DNA of 38,485 nt from an uncultured Cellvibrionales bacterium (GCA_913019905.1 CAJVZD010000045.1:1-38485); one strand, 5' to 3'. Positions 7,305-15,463 are shown, counted from the stretch's first letter. Translations and numbers: made by a program. The notes: generated from the sequence alone by a model not told the origin.

Positions 7305-8486
7305 CTAAGCGGTTGGCGCGAGTTCATTGATTATGGTGGTCACCGTTTCTAAAATTTGACGGGCCTGTTCTTTATTGATAATTAATGGTGGTAACAATCT
7401 CACTACATTACCCGCGGCGACATTGATTAGCACACCTCGGGCACGAGCAGTATCAACAAGTTCCGCGCAGGGGTTATTGAGTTCTATGCCGATCATTAAC
7501 CCCTTGCCGCGTATATCTTTTACTAAATTGTTTCCCGAGAGAGAGTCCTTAAACCCTTCCAACAAATAAGTGCCAATTTCTTTTGCATTGTTACACAGGT
7601 CTTCCTTTTTAATTGTATCGACGACGACTTGAGCCGCTGCGCATACAAGAGGGTTTCCTCCATAGGTCGATCCATGATTTCCTGGCTGAAAAACCTCTGC
7701 GGCCTTGCCTTTAGCCAGGCAAGCGCCAATCGGCAGGCCGTTGCCCAATCCTTTGGCAGTAGCGACTACGTCGGGGAATATCTGTTCTTGTTGGTAAGCA
7801 AAATAGCTTCCAGTGCGCCCATTGCCGGTTTGAACTTCGTCCAGCATCATTAGCCATTCGTGCTTATTACAAAGTTCTCGTAATTGTTTCAAATAGCCAT
7901 CAGGCAATAAATTAACACCGCTCTCGCCCTGTACGGGCTCGATAAGTACGGCAACTATATTTGAATTGTTCTTTGCAATATTTTCAAGTGCTTCAATATC
8001 GGCAAAGGGCGCCCGCACAAAACCGCCTAATAGAGGTTCAAAGCCGGCTTGAATTTTGCGATTTCCCGACGCGGTCAACGTTGCCATTGTTCGGCCATGA
8101 AATGCATTTTCCATGACGATTATGTCAGGATGCTCGATACCTTGATTGTGACCATAAAGGCGCGCAATTTTTATTGCTGCTTCGTTGGCCTCTGCGCCAG
8201 AATTTCCAAAAAAAACGTTGTCCATGCCCGAAATTTCACAAAGAGACTTGGCTAGCTTTTCTTGCCGTTCGACACCATAAAGATTGGAGGTGTGGATTAA
8301 GGCGCCCGCTTGTAAGCTGATAGCTTCGCTGACTAAAGGGTGGGCATGCCCCAGCGCATTTACGGCGATCCCGCTAATAGCATCAATATACTCATTGCCA
8401 TCGGCGTCATACAGATAAACGCCTTTACCGTGAGTGAAACTCACTGGTATGCGCCCGTATGTATTCATAATGGTCGGCAAAGTCAT
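7305..8486 (-). CDS. argD: Acetylornithine/succinylornithine aminotransferase
   Basis: A 393-residue class III PLP aminotransferase that converts N-acetylglutamate semialdehyde to N-acetylornithine, and in relatives also serves lysine synthesis or arginine breakdown. The cofactor-phosphate segment NSGAEANE is at 95-102. PLP-contact Asp216 lies in LDEVQTG, and the Schiff-base Lys245 in ATAKGLGNG. AAAGGAAC precedes the ATG by about 8 bases. It is upstream of argF in the same orientation. A minus-strand hairpin with a U tract lies about 80 bases upstream of the start, either ending an upstream RNA or acting as a leader terminator. Biosynthetic ArgD is favoured over AruC by the neighbouring argF. 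Confidence 0.94.
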   Translation of the reverse strand: MTLPTIMNTYGRIPVSFTHGKGVYLYDADGNEYIDAISGIAVNALGHAHPLVSEAISLQAGALIHTSNLYGVERQEKLAKSLCEISGMDNVFFGNSGAEANEAAIKIARLYGHNQGIEHPDIIVMENAFHGRTMATLTASGNRKIQAGFEPLLGGFVRAPFADIEALENIAKNNSNIVAVLIEPVQGESGVNLLPDGYLKQLRELCNKHEWLMMLDEVQTGNGRTGSYFAYQQEQIFPDVVATAKGLGNGLPIGACLAKGKAAEVFQPGNHGSTYGGNPLVCAAAQVVVDTIKKEDLCNNAKEIGTYLLEGFKDSLSGNNLVKDIRGKGLMIGIELNNPCAELVDTARARGVLINVAAGNVVRLLPPLIINKEQARQILETVTTIINELAPTA

Positions 8487-9022
8487 TGTCTTTGTTCCTT
8501 TAAATGCATGGTTTCTCGAACCCAGATGCGCTCTATCATTCAGTTTAATTTGAGTCCAAAACGCAAAAAGGCAGCTAGAGCTGCCTGATGTAAAGCTGGA
8601 TCATATAGTGCTAATGGCTTTTTGGCAACATACTCTGATGTTCGTACTAAATGGTGGCGTGATAGTCATTGGTGGAATCGTGTATCGGGTAGCGGTTTTG
8701 TCTAAACAGTCTTTAATAATTGTCTTTGCTGGATCTGCACTCGGGGATGCGTCTGCCTATAGGCTTGCTCGATCTAGGCTGTGATCTAAAGGTCAAATAA
8801 GGGATTGTACGGGCGTATAGAGAGCACGAGGCAGAGGGTTAACGATGAGTTTGCTGTTTGGTTATGTTGTTAAGTCTCCAATTTGATGCGTACGACCTTT
8901 CGATTACTTCTGAAAAAGAAGTAACTAAATTTAGGGAAAAAAAATAATTCGCGCTATACTTGCGAAAATATCGACCGGTGCCGTAATGAACGGTTTAAAT
9001 AGTTAAGGTAAAGGGTAGTCTG
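8487..9022. other. Divergent intergenic region argD / grxD
   Basis: About 536 bases hold no convincing coding sequence. They contain the minus-strand terminator-like hairpin (8565-8585), a possible argD promoter between it and the gene (TTGGAC-like sequence on the minus strand near 8555), and TATACT (8955-8960) as a plausible -10 for grxD. Confidence 0.45.
8565..8585 (-). terminator. Hairpin with U tract upstream of argD (minus strand)
   Basis: GGCAGCT (8570-8576) and AGCTGCC (8579-8585) are perfect arms. Read on the minus strand the hairpin is followed by TTTTT (8569-8565), so it would terminate leftward transcription. No minus-strand gene lies to its right before grxD, so it ends either an unrecognised small RNA or a long argD leader. 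With only 2 bases between the arms, the real loop must open one or two pairs. Confidence 0.6.
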
Positions 9023-9364
9023 ATGGAAATAATGGAAACAATTAAGAGCCAAATCGAGAGCAATCCAATAATATTGTATATGAAAGGTTCGCCGAACCAG
9101 CCACAGTGCGGTTTTTCTGCACGTACAGTTCAGTCAGTGATGTCCTGTGGAGAGCGTTTTGCCTTCGTTGATATCTTGTCAAATCCAGAAATCCGTGAGA
9201 ATCTCCCCGTGTATGCGAATTGGCCGACTTTCCCACAATTATGGGTCGCTGGTGAGCTGGTCGGAGGGTGCGATATTGTTTGCGAAATGTTTGAGAAAGG
9301 AGAACTGCAAACATTGATCGCGGATGCTGCGCCGGAACAAAAAGAAGATCCTGTCGAAAGTTAG
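9023..9364 (+). CDS. grxD: Monothiol glutaredoxin Grx4/GrxD
   Basis: A 113-residue CGFS-type monothiol glutaredoxin that carries or delivers 2Fe-2S clusters, usually with BolA proteins. The active site CGFS is at residues 29-32, preceded by MKGSPNQPQ. WPTFPQLWV (67-75) with the cis-proline and GGCDI (81-85) complete the glutathione-binding site. An AAGGG ribosome site lies about 8 bases before the ATG at 9023. An in-frame ATG at 9032 is an alternative start. It is followed at once by a strong terminator, so it is a single-gene transcript. In Pseudomonas grxD is close to bacterioferritin genes, which are absent here. Confidence 0.95.
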   Translation: MEIMETIKSQIESNPIILYMKGSPNQPQCGFSARTVQSVMSCGERFAFVDILSNPEIRENLPVYANWPTFPQLWVAGELVGGCDIVCEMFEKGELQTLIADAAPEQKEDPVES

Positions 9365-9381
9365 TAAACGCAATCTTCTTT

Positions 9382-9414
9382 ATAAAAAAACCGCCCTTGA
9401 GGCGGTTTTTTTAT
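9382..9414 (+). terminator. Rho-independent terminator after grxD
   Basis: A 14-base perfect stem (9382-9395 with 9401-9414) has the G/C core CCGCC/GGCGG, a 5-base loop and a run of seven T. The A and T runs on both sides let it work in both directions. Confidence 0.92.
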
Positions 9415-9902
9415 GTCTGTAAAGTTGTTGGCAGGCTAGCGCTGCAGTGACGGTTTGTGTCTCGATATCCCGGTCTTGGAGGTGTTCCTGTAGATTTAAA
9501 AAAAAGTTGAATCGATTGAGTATTCTTAGCTGTTTTAATCGTGGCGAATTTGCTGCTGAATTATACTCAGCTAGCCACGCAAACTGCGAAGTCGATGGAA
9601 TATTTGTTAGCGCTGCAATTTTGTAGGGGACTTTTTACAGCTGTTACATCTATATTTGCTACGCACAGATTAAGTGTCATACTGTATCGTGATTAGTTGC
9701 TCGTTTTTAACGCTGACGGTCTCAATTAGAAAGCCTTGTCTATAGCCATCTTTTATCATGGCAGCGAAAAGCGTAGGTGCTGCCTATTGTTAGGGTTTAT
9801 TGCTAGTTAGAGATAGTCTGTCTATGCTCATGTAAAATGAAGCTTTTCTCTCGAAACACTTAACTGACATAATCTAACATTGTTATGATTTGGAGGGTAG
9901 CA
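9415..9902. other. Intergenic region upstream of the kinase gene
   Basis: About 490 bases between the grxD terminator and the first ribosome-site-bearing small frame. I see no gene, no strong promoter pair and no hairpin with a U tract. Confidence 0.4.
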
Positions 9903-9974
9903 ATGCATAAAAATAATCAACTGTTTTGTTTAGCTTACAAGTTTTTCTTAAGAAATGAGATGGTCAAGAAATAA
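9903..9974 (+). CDS. 23-codon leader ORF, same frame as the kinase
   Basis: ATG at 9903 follows GGAGGG by 5 bases, an excellent ribosome site. It encodes a 23-residue basic, hydrophobic peptide (starting MHKNNQLFCLAYKFF) and stops at TAA 9972-9974. The kinase frame continues in the same register directly after that stop and has its own GGAGGAGGT site. The last codons lie in a 16-base near-perfect tandem duplication (9950-9964 and 9966-9980). It may be a leader peptide coupling translation to the kinase, or the remnant of an older N-terminus. Confidence 0.4.
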   Translation: MHKNNQLFCLAYKFFLRNEMVKK

Positions 9975-9980
9975 GATGGT
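9950..9980 (+). repeat. 16-base-period tandem duplication
   Basis: AAGAAATGAGATGGT (9950-9964) and AAGAAATAAGATGGT (9966-9980) differ at one base of 15 and repeat with a 16-base period. This is not a multiple of three, so the event shifts reading frames in the leader of the kinase gene. Confidence 0.7.
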
Positions 9981-10001
9981 ATCGAAAGTGGAGGAGGTTA
10001 T

Positions 10002-12668
10002 ATCAACACGACAATAAACATCCCGGGTTATCGAGTCATTCGCCAAATTGGGAGTGGGGGGATGGCAACTGTCTATTTGGCGATTCAAGAAAACTTTGAG
10101 CGGCAAGTAGCATTGAAAGTCATGTCACCGTCTTTGTCTGCGGATCAGAATTTTACAGAGCGGTTTATCCGCGAGGCAAGGATTAACAGTCGCTTAGTCC
10201 ATCCTAATATTGTTACGGTTCACGATGTGGGGGTGCAAAATGGCCACCACTATTTGGCTATGGAGTATATTGACGGGCATGATCTCAAGCAGAATTTGTA
10301 CTCTATAACGGGGGAACAAGTACTGCAACTGCTCAGTGATATTGCTTTGGCCCTAGATTATGCGGGTCAAAAAGGTTATGTGCATCGTGATGTGAAATTG
10401 GAAAATATCATGGTGCGTACCGAAGACGGCCGCGCTGTGTTAATGGACTTTGGTATCGCACGAGCCATTGAAGGGTCCGCTTCCGAAACTCAGACCGGAC
10501 ATTCGTTGACGCAATCTGGCATGTCGCTCGGTACACCTCATTATATGAGCCCCGAACAAGTGAAAGGCTTGGCCATTGACAATCGGTCCGATATTTATAG
10601 TTTAGGCGTATTATTTTACTATTTACTGATAAAGGAGCCCCCTTTTCGAGCCGAATCCATGTTTGCCGTTGGTGTAAAGCATATTACCGAAGAGATTCCT
10701 CAGTTACCCGAAGAGCTGAGCGTCTATCAGCCAATCATTGAAAGAATGATGGCCAAATTACCTGAAGATCGTATCCAGACCGGCGCTGAAGTCGTCTCGG
10801 TTTTAGACTCCCTCGACGTTGGTCCAATCGATGACTGGGTCGAGGCACACCAGGAAGAATTTGAAGAAGAGCACATTCGAGCTAAGACGCTCCACGACAA
10901 GGAAGTTTCGGAAAGTCTGGCACAAAGCGCGAGTGTCTCTGTGGCAGACCAGAGCTTTTCTGGGAGCGTACCATCTTCTGAAATATCAGAGTCGGATTCC
11001 TCCGAACTTGGAACGATTCTAGCTCCTCCCAAAAGTTTTAATGTGCAACCGCAAGAGGCGTTACATATTCCTCGGGAAGATATCGTAAGGCGTGGCGACA
11101 ACGCTAGTAAGTTGCCTTGGATTATCGGAGTGTCTTTATTATTGGTTTTAGCAATAGGCGGATTTTGGTTCCAGAGCCAAACGGGTTCTTCCGTATCTGA
11201 ACCTGAACTGACTAAACAAGACAATCTTAATGAGGGAGAGAATGCTGAGCTCGTTAAAAACAAGGAAACGAATGTAGGCGACAGCGTCAAAGTCGTCGAG
11301 CAACAGCCTGCTTCGAACAGTCGTCCAGCAAAAGGGCGTCTGAAGGACGGCGACACTAAGGAAAAGGAGATTTTATCGGATCAGTCGCCAGTTGAGAACA
11401 ATGCTGAACAGGCGGAAGCTGTTTCGGTTACCTCCGAGTTAGACGACTTAGTGTTAAAAAGTGAACATCTGAATTTGCTGGTAAAAAAAGACGGCAAGAA
11501 GATCCCAGAATTGATTGGTGTATATCGTGAAATCTTAGTAATTGATAGCAGTCAAAAAACGGCCGTTAACGGTGTCAATCGATTCAAGAAAAAAGCGTTG
11601 GCTGCGGCGGAAAAGCAGCTTAAAAGTGCGAATTTGAAAAATACTCAAAGAGAGCTTTTAGCCGCTATTTCGTTATTTCCGGAGCTGAAGAAAGACAAGA
11701 AATATATTGCATTGTACACCCGTCTTTCACGAGATTTTCGTATAGAAAAATTGCGAGTTGAAGCTGAGAAAAATTACGATCAAGGCAAATTTCTTGCGCC
11801 CCCCGGTGACAATGCGGAAGAGGGTTTCAGGAAAATTTTAGCGATAGATGCAAATAATAGAAGTGCCAAGTTGGGGCTTGAAAAAATAGTTGGCCGGTTT
11901 ACGGCGCTGGCCAAAACGGCAAAAGACCAGAAAAAGTATGACCAGTCTATGGGTTTTGTGAATAATGGCTTACGAGTGGATGACGATAATGAAATATTGC
12001 AGTCTCTCAGAAGAGAGCTGCAAGCTCTAATGACGGAGGATCAAAAAATCGACCAATTGTTGGCTAGTGCCGCTGAATTCGAAAGTCAGGAAGTTTGGTT
12101 TGGTTCTGGAATGAGCGCTGCTCACAGTTATCAGGAAGTGTTAGCGATTGATGATTCAAATTTGGTAGCTTTGGAAGGGCTTGCTCAAGTAAAAAGCACG
12201 GGTTTTAGTTTGTTGAATGATCTTATTTTAGAAAAGAATTTTGAGTTGGCGCAGTCGACTTTACAAGCCGCATTGATTTCCTTTCCCAATGACGAGACGT
12301 TGATTGGCATACGTATGGAGCTAGAGGAGAATCGGCCTACCATTGAGTCGCTAATCGTAAGTGGTCGTCCGTCCAGTGACAAAGAAAATGCGGTGCAGCC
12401 ACTGAATATTGTCGTAGACAGAACGCTTTATTTTGTCTTAAATTACAGAGGCTTTGAGCAAGCGGCAACTGTTATGCAGGTTATTTTGTGGGATGGAGGG
12501 CGGTCTGTGCAGATGGCGGCTAAGCCAATCGTGTTAACGGGTAATAGCGGTAGTTATCCCTTTAGCATTGATCGCGCCGTTGAAGGTTTTACTGAAGGTG
12601 GTTATCATATTGATATTCTGTTAGCCGGGAAGGAGGTGTATTCGCACGGCTTTGTCATTAGTCACTAA
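10002..12668 (+). CDS. Transmembrane Ser/Thr protein kinase with TPR-like repeats
   Basis: An eukaryotic-type Ser/Thr kinase of about 888 residues if it starts at the ATC codon 10002. The first ATG (10062) would begin inside the glycine loop (GSGG-M), so it cannot be the natural start. No ATG, GTG or TTG lies between the in-frame stop at 9972 and 10062. GGAGGAGGT (9990-9998) directly precedes the ATC, and the resulting N-terminus MNTTINIPGYRVIRQIG fits the family. Kinase residues are Lys39, Glu58, HRD 128-130, DFG 149-151 and SPE 183-185. A single membrane helix covers about 371-390. The periplasmic part has TPR-like helical repeats with motifs such as LAPPGDNAEEGFRKILAID, then a beta-rich end. 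It precedes a lipoprotein gene by about 120 bases. Substrate and signal are unknown. Confidence 0.85.
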   Translation: MNTTINIPGYRVIRQIGSGGMATVYLAIQENFERQVALKVMSPSLSADQNFTERFIREARINSRLVHPNIVTVHDVGVQNGHHYLAMEYIDGHDLKQNLYSITGEQVLQLLSDIALALDYAGQKGYVHRDVKLENIMVRTEDGRAVLMDFGIARAIEGSASETQTGHSLTQSGMSLGTPHYMSPEQVKGLAIDNRSDIYSLGVLFYYLLIKEPPFRAESMFAVGVKHITEEIPQLPEELSVYQPIIERMMAKLPEDRIQTGAEVVSVLDSLDVGPIDDWVEAHQEEFEEEHIRAKTLHDKEVSESLAQSASVSVADQSFSGSVPSSEISESDSSELGTILAPPKSFNVQPQEALHIPREDIVRRGDNASKLPWIIGVSLLLVLAIGGFWFQSQTGSSVSEPELTKQDNLNEGENAELVKNKETNVGDSVKVVEQQPASNSRPAKGRLKDGDTKEKEILSDQSPVENNAEQAEAVSVTSELDDLVLKSEHLNLLVKKDGKKIPELIGVYREILVIDSSQKTAVNGVNRFKKKALAAAEKQLKSANLKNTQRELLAAISLFPELKKDKKYIALYTRLSRDFRIEKLRVEAEKNYDQGKFLAPPGDNAEEGFRKILAIDANNRSAKLGLEKIVGRFTALAKTAKDQKKYDQSMGFVNNGLRVDDDNEILQSLRRELQALMTEDQKIDQLLASAAEFESQEVWFGSGMSAAHSYQEVLAIDDSNLVALEGLAQVKSTGFSLLNDLILEKNFELAQSTLQAALISFPNDETLIGIRMELEENRPTIESLIVSGRPSSDKENAVQPLNIVVDRTLYFVLNYRGFEQAATVMQVILWDGGRSVQMAAKPIVLTGNSGSYPFSIDRAVEGFTEGGYHIDILLAGKEVYSHGFVISH

Positions 12669-12786
12669 TCGCCAAGAAAATAAAAACAAATTTGCGTCGG
12701 CAAAATCAGCGTCGCAAGCAAATACCCTTTCCGTGCCTTAGCTCATTTGGTCTTGGAAAGATATCAGTGTCATAAGGAGAATGTTT

Positions 12787-13572
12787 ATGTTGAGTTCGAG
12801 ATTAAGATCATTGCTGCTGCTATCGTCTTGCACCGTATTATTATGGGGTTGTCAGGCCTCGACGAATAATACACAAATGCAGGATGAAAATGCTTCTTTG
12901 CAACAACAATTGAAAACTATGACTGCGGAAGTTGGTAGCTTATCGGCAGATAGGAAATTGTTGCAGCAAGACGTCGCAGAGCTAAACCGGATAATCGGAG
13001 TATTAGGAGAGGAAAAAAATTCTCGGATTGAGGAGTCTGCAAGTGTTCGAGGGCAAGTTCGGCAGTTTGTACAGGCTCAAATCGACGGTTTAAAACAATT
13101 TATGCTCGAAAGTCACTTGCTGGATTATATTGGCGGTGAATTGACTCAACGAAGTAGTTTGGATAAGCAGCCCCTATTAATTGTCGATTTGCAGCACTCT
13201 ATACCGAACAGCGGTTCGTTAACCGGTGTTGGAGCATATTTTCAAAGTTCTGGAACGATTTCTGTAAAGGTGCTTAGGCCGGTTGAAAATGGTAATTATG
13301 TGGTAATTTGGACTAGCCCGGTTCTGGCAGTGAATGAGCCCGGCTTGCAACTGATTAGTTTTCCCGTTTCCGTTAGTGTCGAAAAAGGTGATAAGTTAGC
13401 TTATTATCTCGGCCAGACAGAGCAGGTTAGTTTTGACACAGGTACCGGTGATACACGTTATGTTGACGGTGATCTGGGTATCGGTGCGCTCTTGCAAGAA
13501 GCATCAATGAAGGGCGCCAAGGAGAAGCGTGCTTATTCGATCGGTGTCTATGGTTTGTTGAAGGCTCTTTAA
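12787..13572 (+). CDS. Lipoprotein with coiled coil, unknown function
   Basis: A 261-residue predicted lipoprotein. A basic N-terminus, a Leu-rich stretch and the lipobox LLWGC put the lipidated Cys at 22. The residue after the Cys is Gln, which does not mark inner-membrane retention, so the outer membrane is likely. Residues about 30-80 are a heptad-rich coiled coil (ENASLQQQLKTM and following). The C-terminal 130 residues look beta-rich and are not familiar. AAGGAGA (12774-12780) touches the upstream ATG at 12781 but lies 6 bases before ATG 12787, so the latter is chosen. It follows the kinase gene in the same direction with 118 bases between and may share its transcript, working on the same envelope process. 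Confidence 0.8.
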   Translation: MLSSRLRSLLLLSSCTVLLWGCQASTNNTQMQDENASLQQQLKTMTAEVGSLSADRKLLQQDVAELNRIIGVLGEEKNSRIEESASVRGQVRQFVQAQIDGLKQFMLESHLLDYIGGELTQRSSLDKQPLLIVDLQHSIPNSGSLTGVGAYFQSSGTISVKVLRPVENGNYVVIWTSPVLAVNEPGLQLISFPVSVSVEKGDKLAYYLGQTEQVSFDTGTGDTRYVDGDLGIGALLQEASMKGAKEKRAYSIGVYGLLKAL

Positions 13573-13643
13573 TCGAAGATTTTCGGTAGTTGTAATTTGG
13601 TGTAAGTGGCTCGAAAATTCGATGTAAGGGTTTTCGTGGCCGC

Positions 13644-14327
13644 TTATTCTAAGTTGACATTATCTGAGCCACTATTGTCACCGTCAGCCTTGGCCAAATT
13701 GAGCTGTTTGTCTCGAAAATCCGCAAGACCCTCCTGTACCAATTGGTAGGTTTTGTCGATATTATCTGCAATATCACCTTCTTCCAAGACTTTAAGGCCA
13801 CCGAGAACGTCTCGAGCTTCCGTAAACCCCCTGTCTATCCCGGTTGATATTACCTCGGTAAAGCGCTCTATTTGTTCGGTTGGCGTCAATTCTGGATTTT
13901 GTTCCTTGAAACTCGAGAAAAAGCCAGTCGACAGACTGACGATTCTCTCGGCAGTCGCTTCTGGTGAGGTATCCAGGCCGCTCTCGCTGACCTCCTCAAT
14001 TGACTTGCCTTTTAAAATAGGTTCCAGCTCCACTCTTAATGCTTCCAGGGCTGTTTTATATAATAGCGATAGTGGGGCATTTCTTGAGCTTATACTTGCG
14101 TCTTGATGGGCTTGTAAAATCGCTGCATTTGTCTCGATTCGTTGTTGTTCCCGGTCGGTGGGTTGGTATTGAGTTTCTTTCGCACTAGCGGAGCTTTCGG
14201 CGCTGGAGTTTTGCTTGTTCGTCGTCAAGTTATGCTTGGGCCCGGCTTCAGGTGTTAAATCGTCGCGTTTGGGTTGCACGGAACGGGTCGAAATATTGTT
14301 ATAAGTTGCCGTTGGGCCGATGTCCAT
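13644..14327 (-). CDS. DUF5610 domain protein
   Basis: A 227-residue soluble protein from the start chosen here. Residues about 1-75 are polar and probably disordered. Residues about 88-215 form the helical region I recognise as DUF5610 (segments such as ALEALRVELEPIL, SPEATAERIVSL, NPELTPTEQIERFT and GFTEARDVLGGL). The function of the family is unknown. The open frame extends 16 codons further upstream. However, GAGGT lies 5-6 bases before the ATG at 14327, while the upstream ATGs have only pyrimidine-rich sequence before them. An extended -10-like TGC-CATACT lies upstream on the minus strand. It is convergent with the kinase-lipoprotein pair. Confidence 0.8.
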   Translation of the reverse strand: MDIGPTATYNNISTRSVQPKRDDLTPEAGPKHNLTTNKQNSSAESSASAKETQYQPTDREQQRIETNAAILQAHQDASISSRNAPLSLLYKTALEALRVELEPILKGKSIEEVSESGLDTSPEATAERIVSLSTGFFSSFKEQNPELTPTEQIERFTEVISTGIDRGFTEARDVLGGLKVLEEGDIADNIDKTYQLVQEGLADFRDKQLNLAKADGDNSGSDNVNLE

Positions 14328-14356
14328 GGAAGACCTCATAGTGGGAGGAAGGTTAT

Positions 14357-14392
14357 ATGAGCCCCAGTATGGCAATTTTTTTGATAAGGTAA
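14357..14392 (+). CDS. 11-codon ORF with strong ribosome site
   Basis: GGAGGAAGG (14344-14352) lies 4 bases before ATG 14357, and the frame MSPSMAIFLIR ends at TAA 14390-14392. A U-tailed hairpin begins 4 bases later. An extended -10-like TGT-TATAAG lies at 14297-14305 on the plus strand. This ribosome site, mini-ORF and terminator arrangement resembles a leader-peptide unit or a small RNA. It overlaps the 5' end region of the DUF5610 gene on the opposite strand. Chance cannot be excluded. Confidence 0.3.
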   Translation: MSPSMAIFLIR

Positions 14393-14396
14393 AGGA

Positions 14397-14423
14397 AGCA
14401 GTAGTTTCTATACTGCTGTTTTT
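14397..14423 (+). terminator. U-tailed hairpin on the plus strand
   Basis: AGCAGTA (14397-14403) and TACTGCT (14411-14417) pair perfectly around a 7-base loop, followed by GTTTTT. It would end a plus-strand transcript, either the mini-ORF RNA just upstream or read-through from the lipoprotein gene antisense to the DUF5610 gene. Confidence 0.55.
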
Positions 14424-14807
14424 AATAACGAATCATTACAAATCATATTTCGGAAAGGACCTGTATCGCAGACGTTCTGTGTCACTAGCTCTATTTCAAT
14501 GCTTTTGTTTGAGGGTGATACCTTTATCCAAAGATCGGAGCGGGCTGTACTGTTAGTGTTGCTGTTAGTGTTTAATCTGTCCGGTGCAAGATCAATAGCC
14601 TGTGGCTATTAACTTGATTAAAAAATACTGATAGGATTGCCGTGTTTGAATGTGTACTATCCCCGGTTAATATTTGGTTTTAAACTGAAATTCGATGTTA
14701 GGAGTTAGTTGATCGGTTTTCTCTAAGTCGGTTCATTTTCACTATAGATTTCGGCAATTCCAATATTTAAAAATCCCCTTTCACACTGTTTATGGAGGCT
14801 CGATACA
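14424..14807. other. Intergenic region upstream of the peroxiredoxin
   Basis: About 380 bases contain no gene I can support. A GGAGG ribosome site lies at about 14791-14796, before the peroxiredoxin ATG. No clear OxyR-type or sigma-70 site stands out. Confidence 0.4.
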
Positions 14808-15410
14808 ATGAGTGTACTAGTTGGCAAACCCGCTCCGGATTTTACTTGTAACGCTGTTTTAGCAAATGGCGAAATTGTAGAAGACTTTAATCTCACTAAT
14901 ACGATCAAAGGCAAGATAGGCTTGGTTTTTTTCTATCCGCTGGATTTTACTTTTGTTTGTCCGTCCGAGCTTTTGGCTGTTGATCATCGCATGGCCAAAT
15001 TTAAAGAGTTAGGTGTTGAGGTGATAGGTGTATCTATCGACTCCCACTTCTCTCACAATGCCTGGCGGAATACGCCGGTTAATTCGGGTGGTATTGGTCC
15101 TGTCGGTTATGCCTTGGCTGCTGATATTAGCCACGACATATGCCGTGCTTATGATGTTGAATCTGAAGGCGGAATGGCTTTCAGAGGAGCATTTATTATC
15201 GACGAAGAAGGTGTTGTGCGGTCACAGACGGTCAATGATTTACCTTTAGGTCGTAATTTTGATGAATTTATTCGCGTTATAGAAGCTCTACAATTTCATC
15301 AGGAGCACGGTGAAGTATGTCCTGCGGGCTGGAAAAAAGGAGACAGTGGCATGACAGCGACTCCAGACGGTGTTGCTGCTTATTTGTCTGAGAATGCTGA
15401 TAATTTGTAA
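14808..15410 (+). CDS. Typical 2-Cys peroxiredoxin (AhpC/Prx1 family)
   Basis: A 200-residue cytoplasmic peroxidase that reduces hydrogen peroxide and organic hydroperoxides. The peroxidatic Cys51 is in DFTFVCPSE, with PLDFTF before it. The resolving Cys171 lies in GEVCPAGWKKG. GGIGPVG (94-100) matches the loop of Prx1-type enzymes that form inactivation-prone decamers, but no C-terminal YF helix is seen, so it is probably a robust, bacterial-type enzyme. Its electron donor (thioredoxin or an AhpF-like protein) is not encoded nearby. The position beside rnt and pyrC matches the unnamed peroxiredoxin at the same place in Pseudomonas. A long stem-loop follows the gene. Confidence 0.94.
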   Translation: MSVLVGKPAPDFTCNAVLANGEIVEDFNLTNTIKGKIGLVFFYPLDFTFVCPSELLAVDHRMAKFKELGVEVIGVSIDSHFSHNAWRNTPVNSGGIGPVGYALAADISHDICRAYDVESEGGMAFRGAFIIDEEGVVRSQTVNDLPLGRNFDEFIRVIEALQFHQEHGEVCPAGWKKGDSGMTATPDGVAAYLSENADNL

Positions 15411-15424
15411 TTACTAGCAGCTTA

Positions 15425-15463
15425 GCTTAACCCAGCGCTTCGCATAGGCGCGCTGGGTTAAGC
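15425..15463. terminator. 14-base perfect hairpin after the peroxiredoxin
   Basis: GCTTAACCCAGCGC (15425-15438) and its exact complement (15450-15463) pair around an 11-base loop. No clean U tract follows, so it may be a weak or bidirectional terminator between convergent genes, or an mRNA 3'-end protector. Confidence 0.7.

Noticed and set aside
10727..11356. A 209-codon minus-strand frame inside the kinase gene.
   Set aside because: It is a shadow of the kinase reading frame. The Ser/Pro-rich composition reflects codon bias of the opposite strand.
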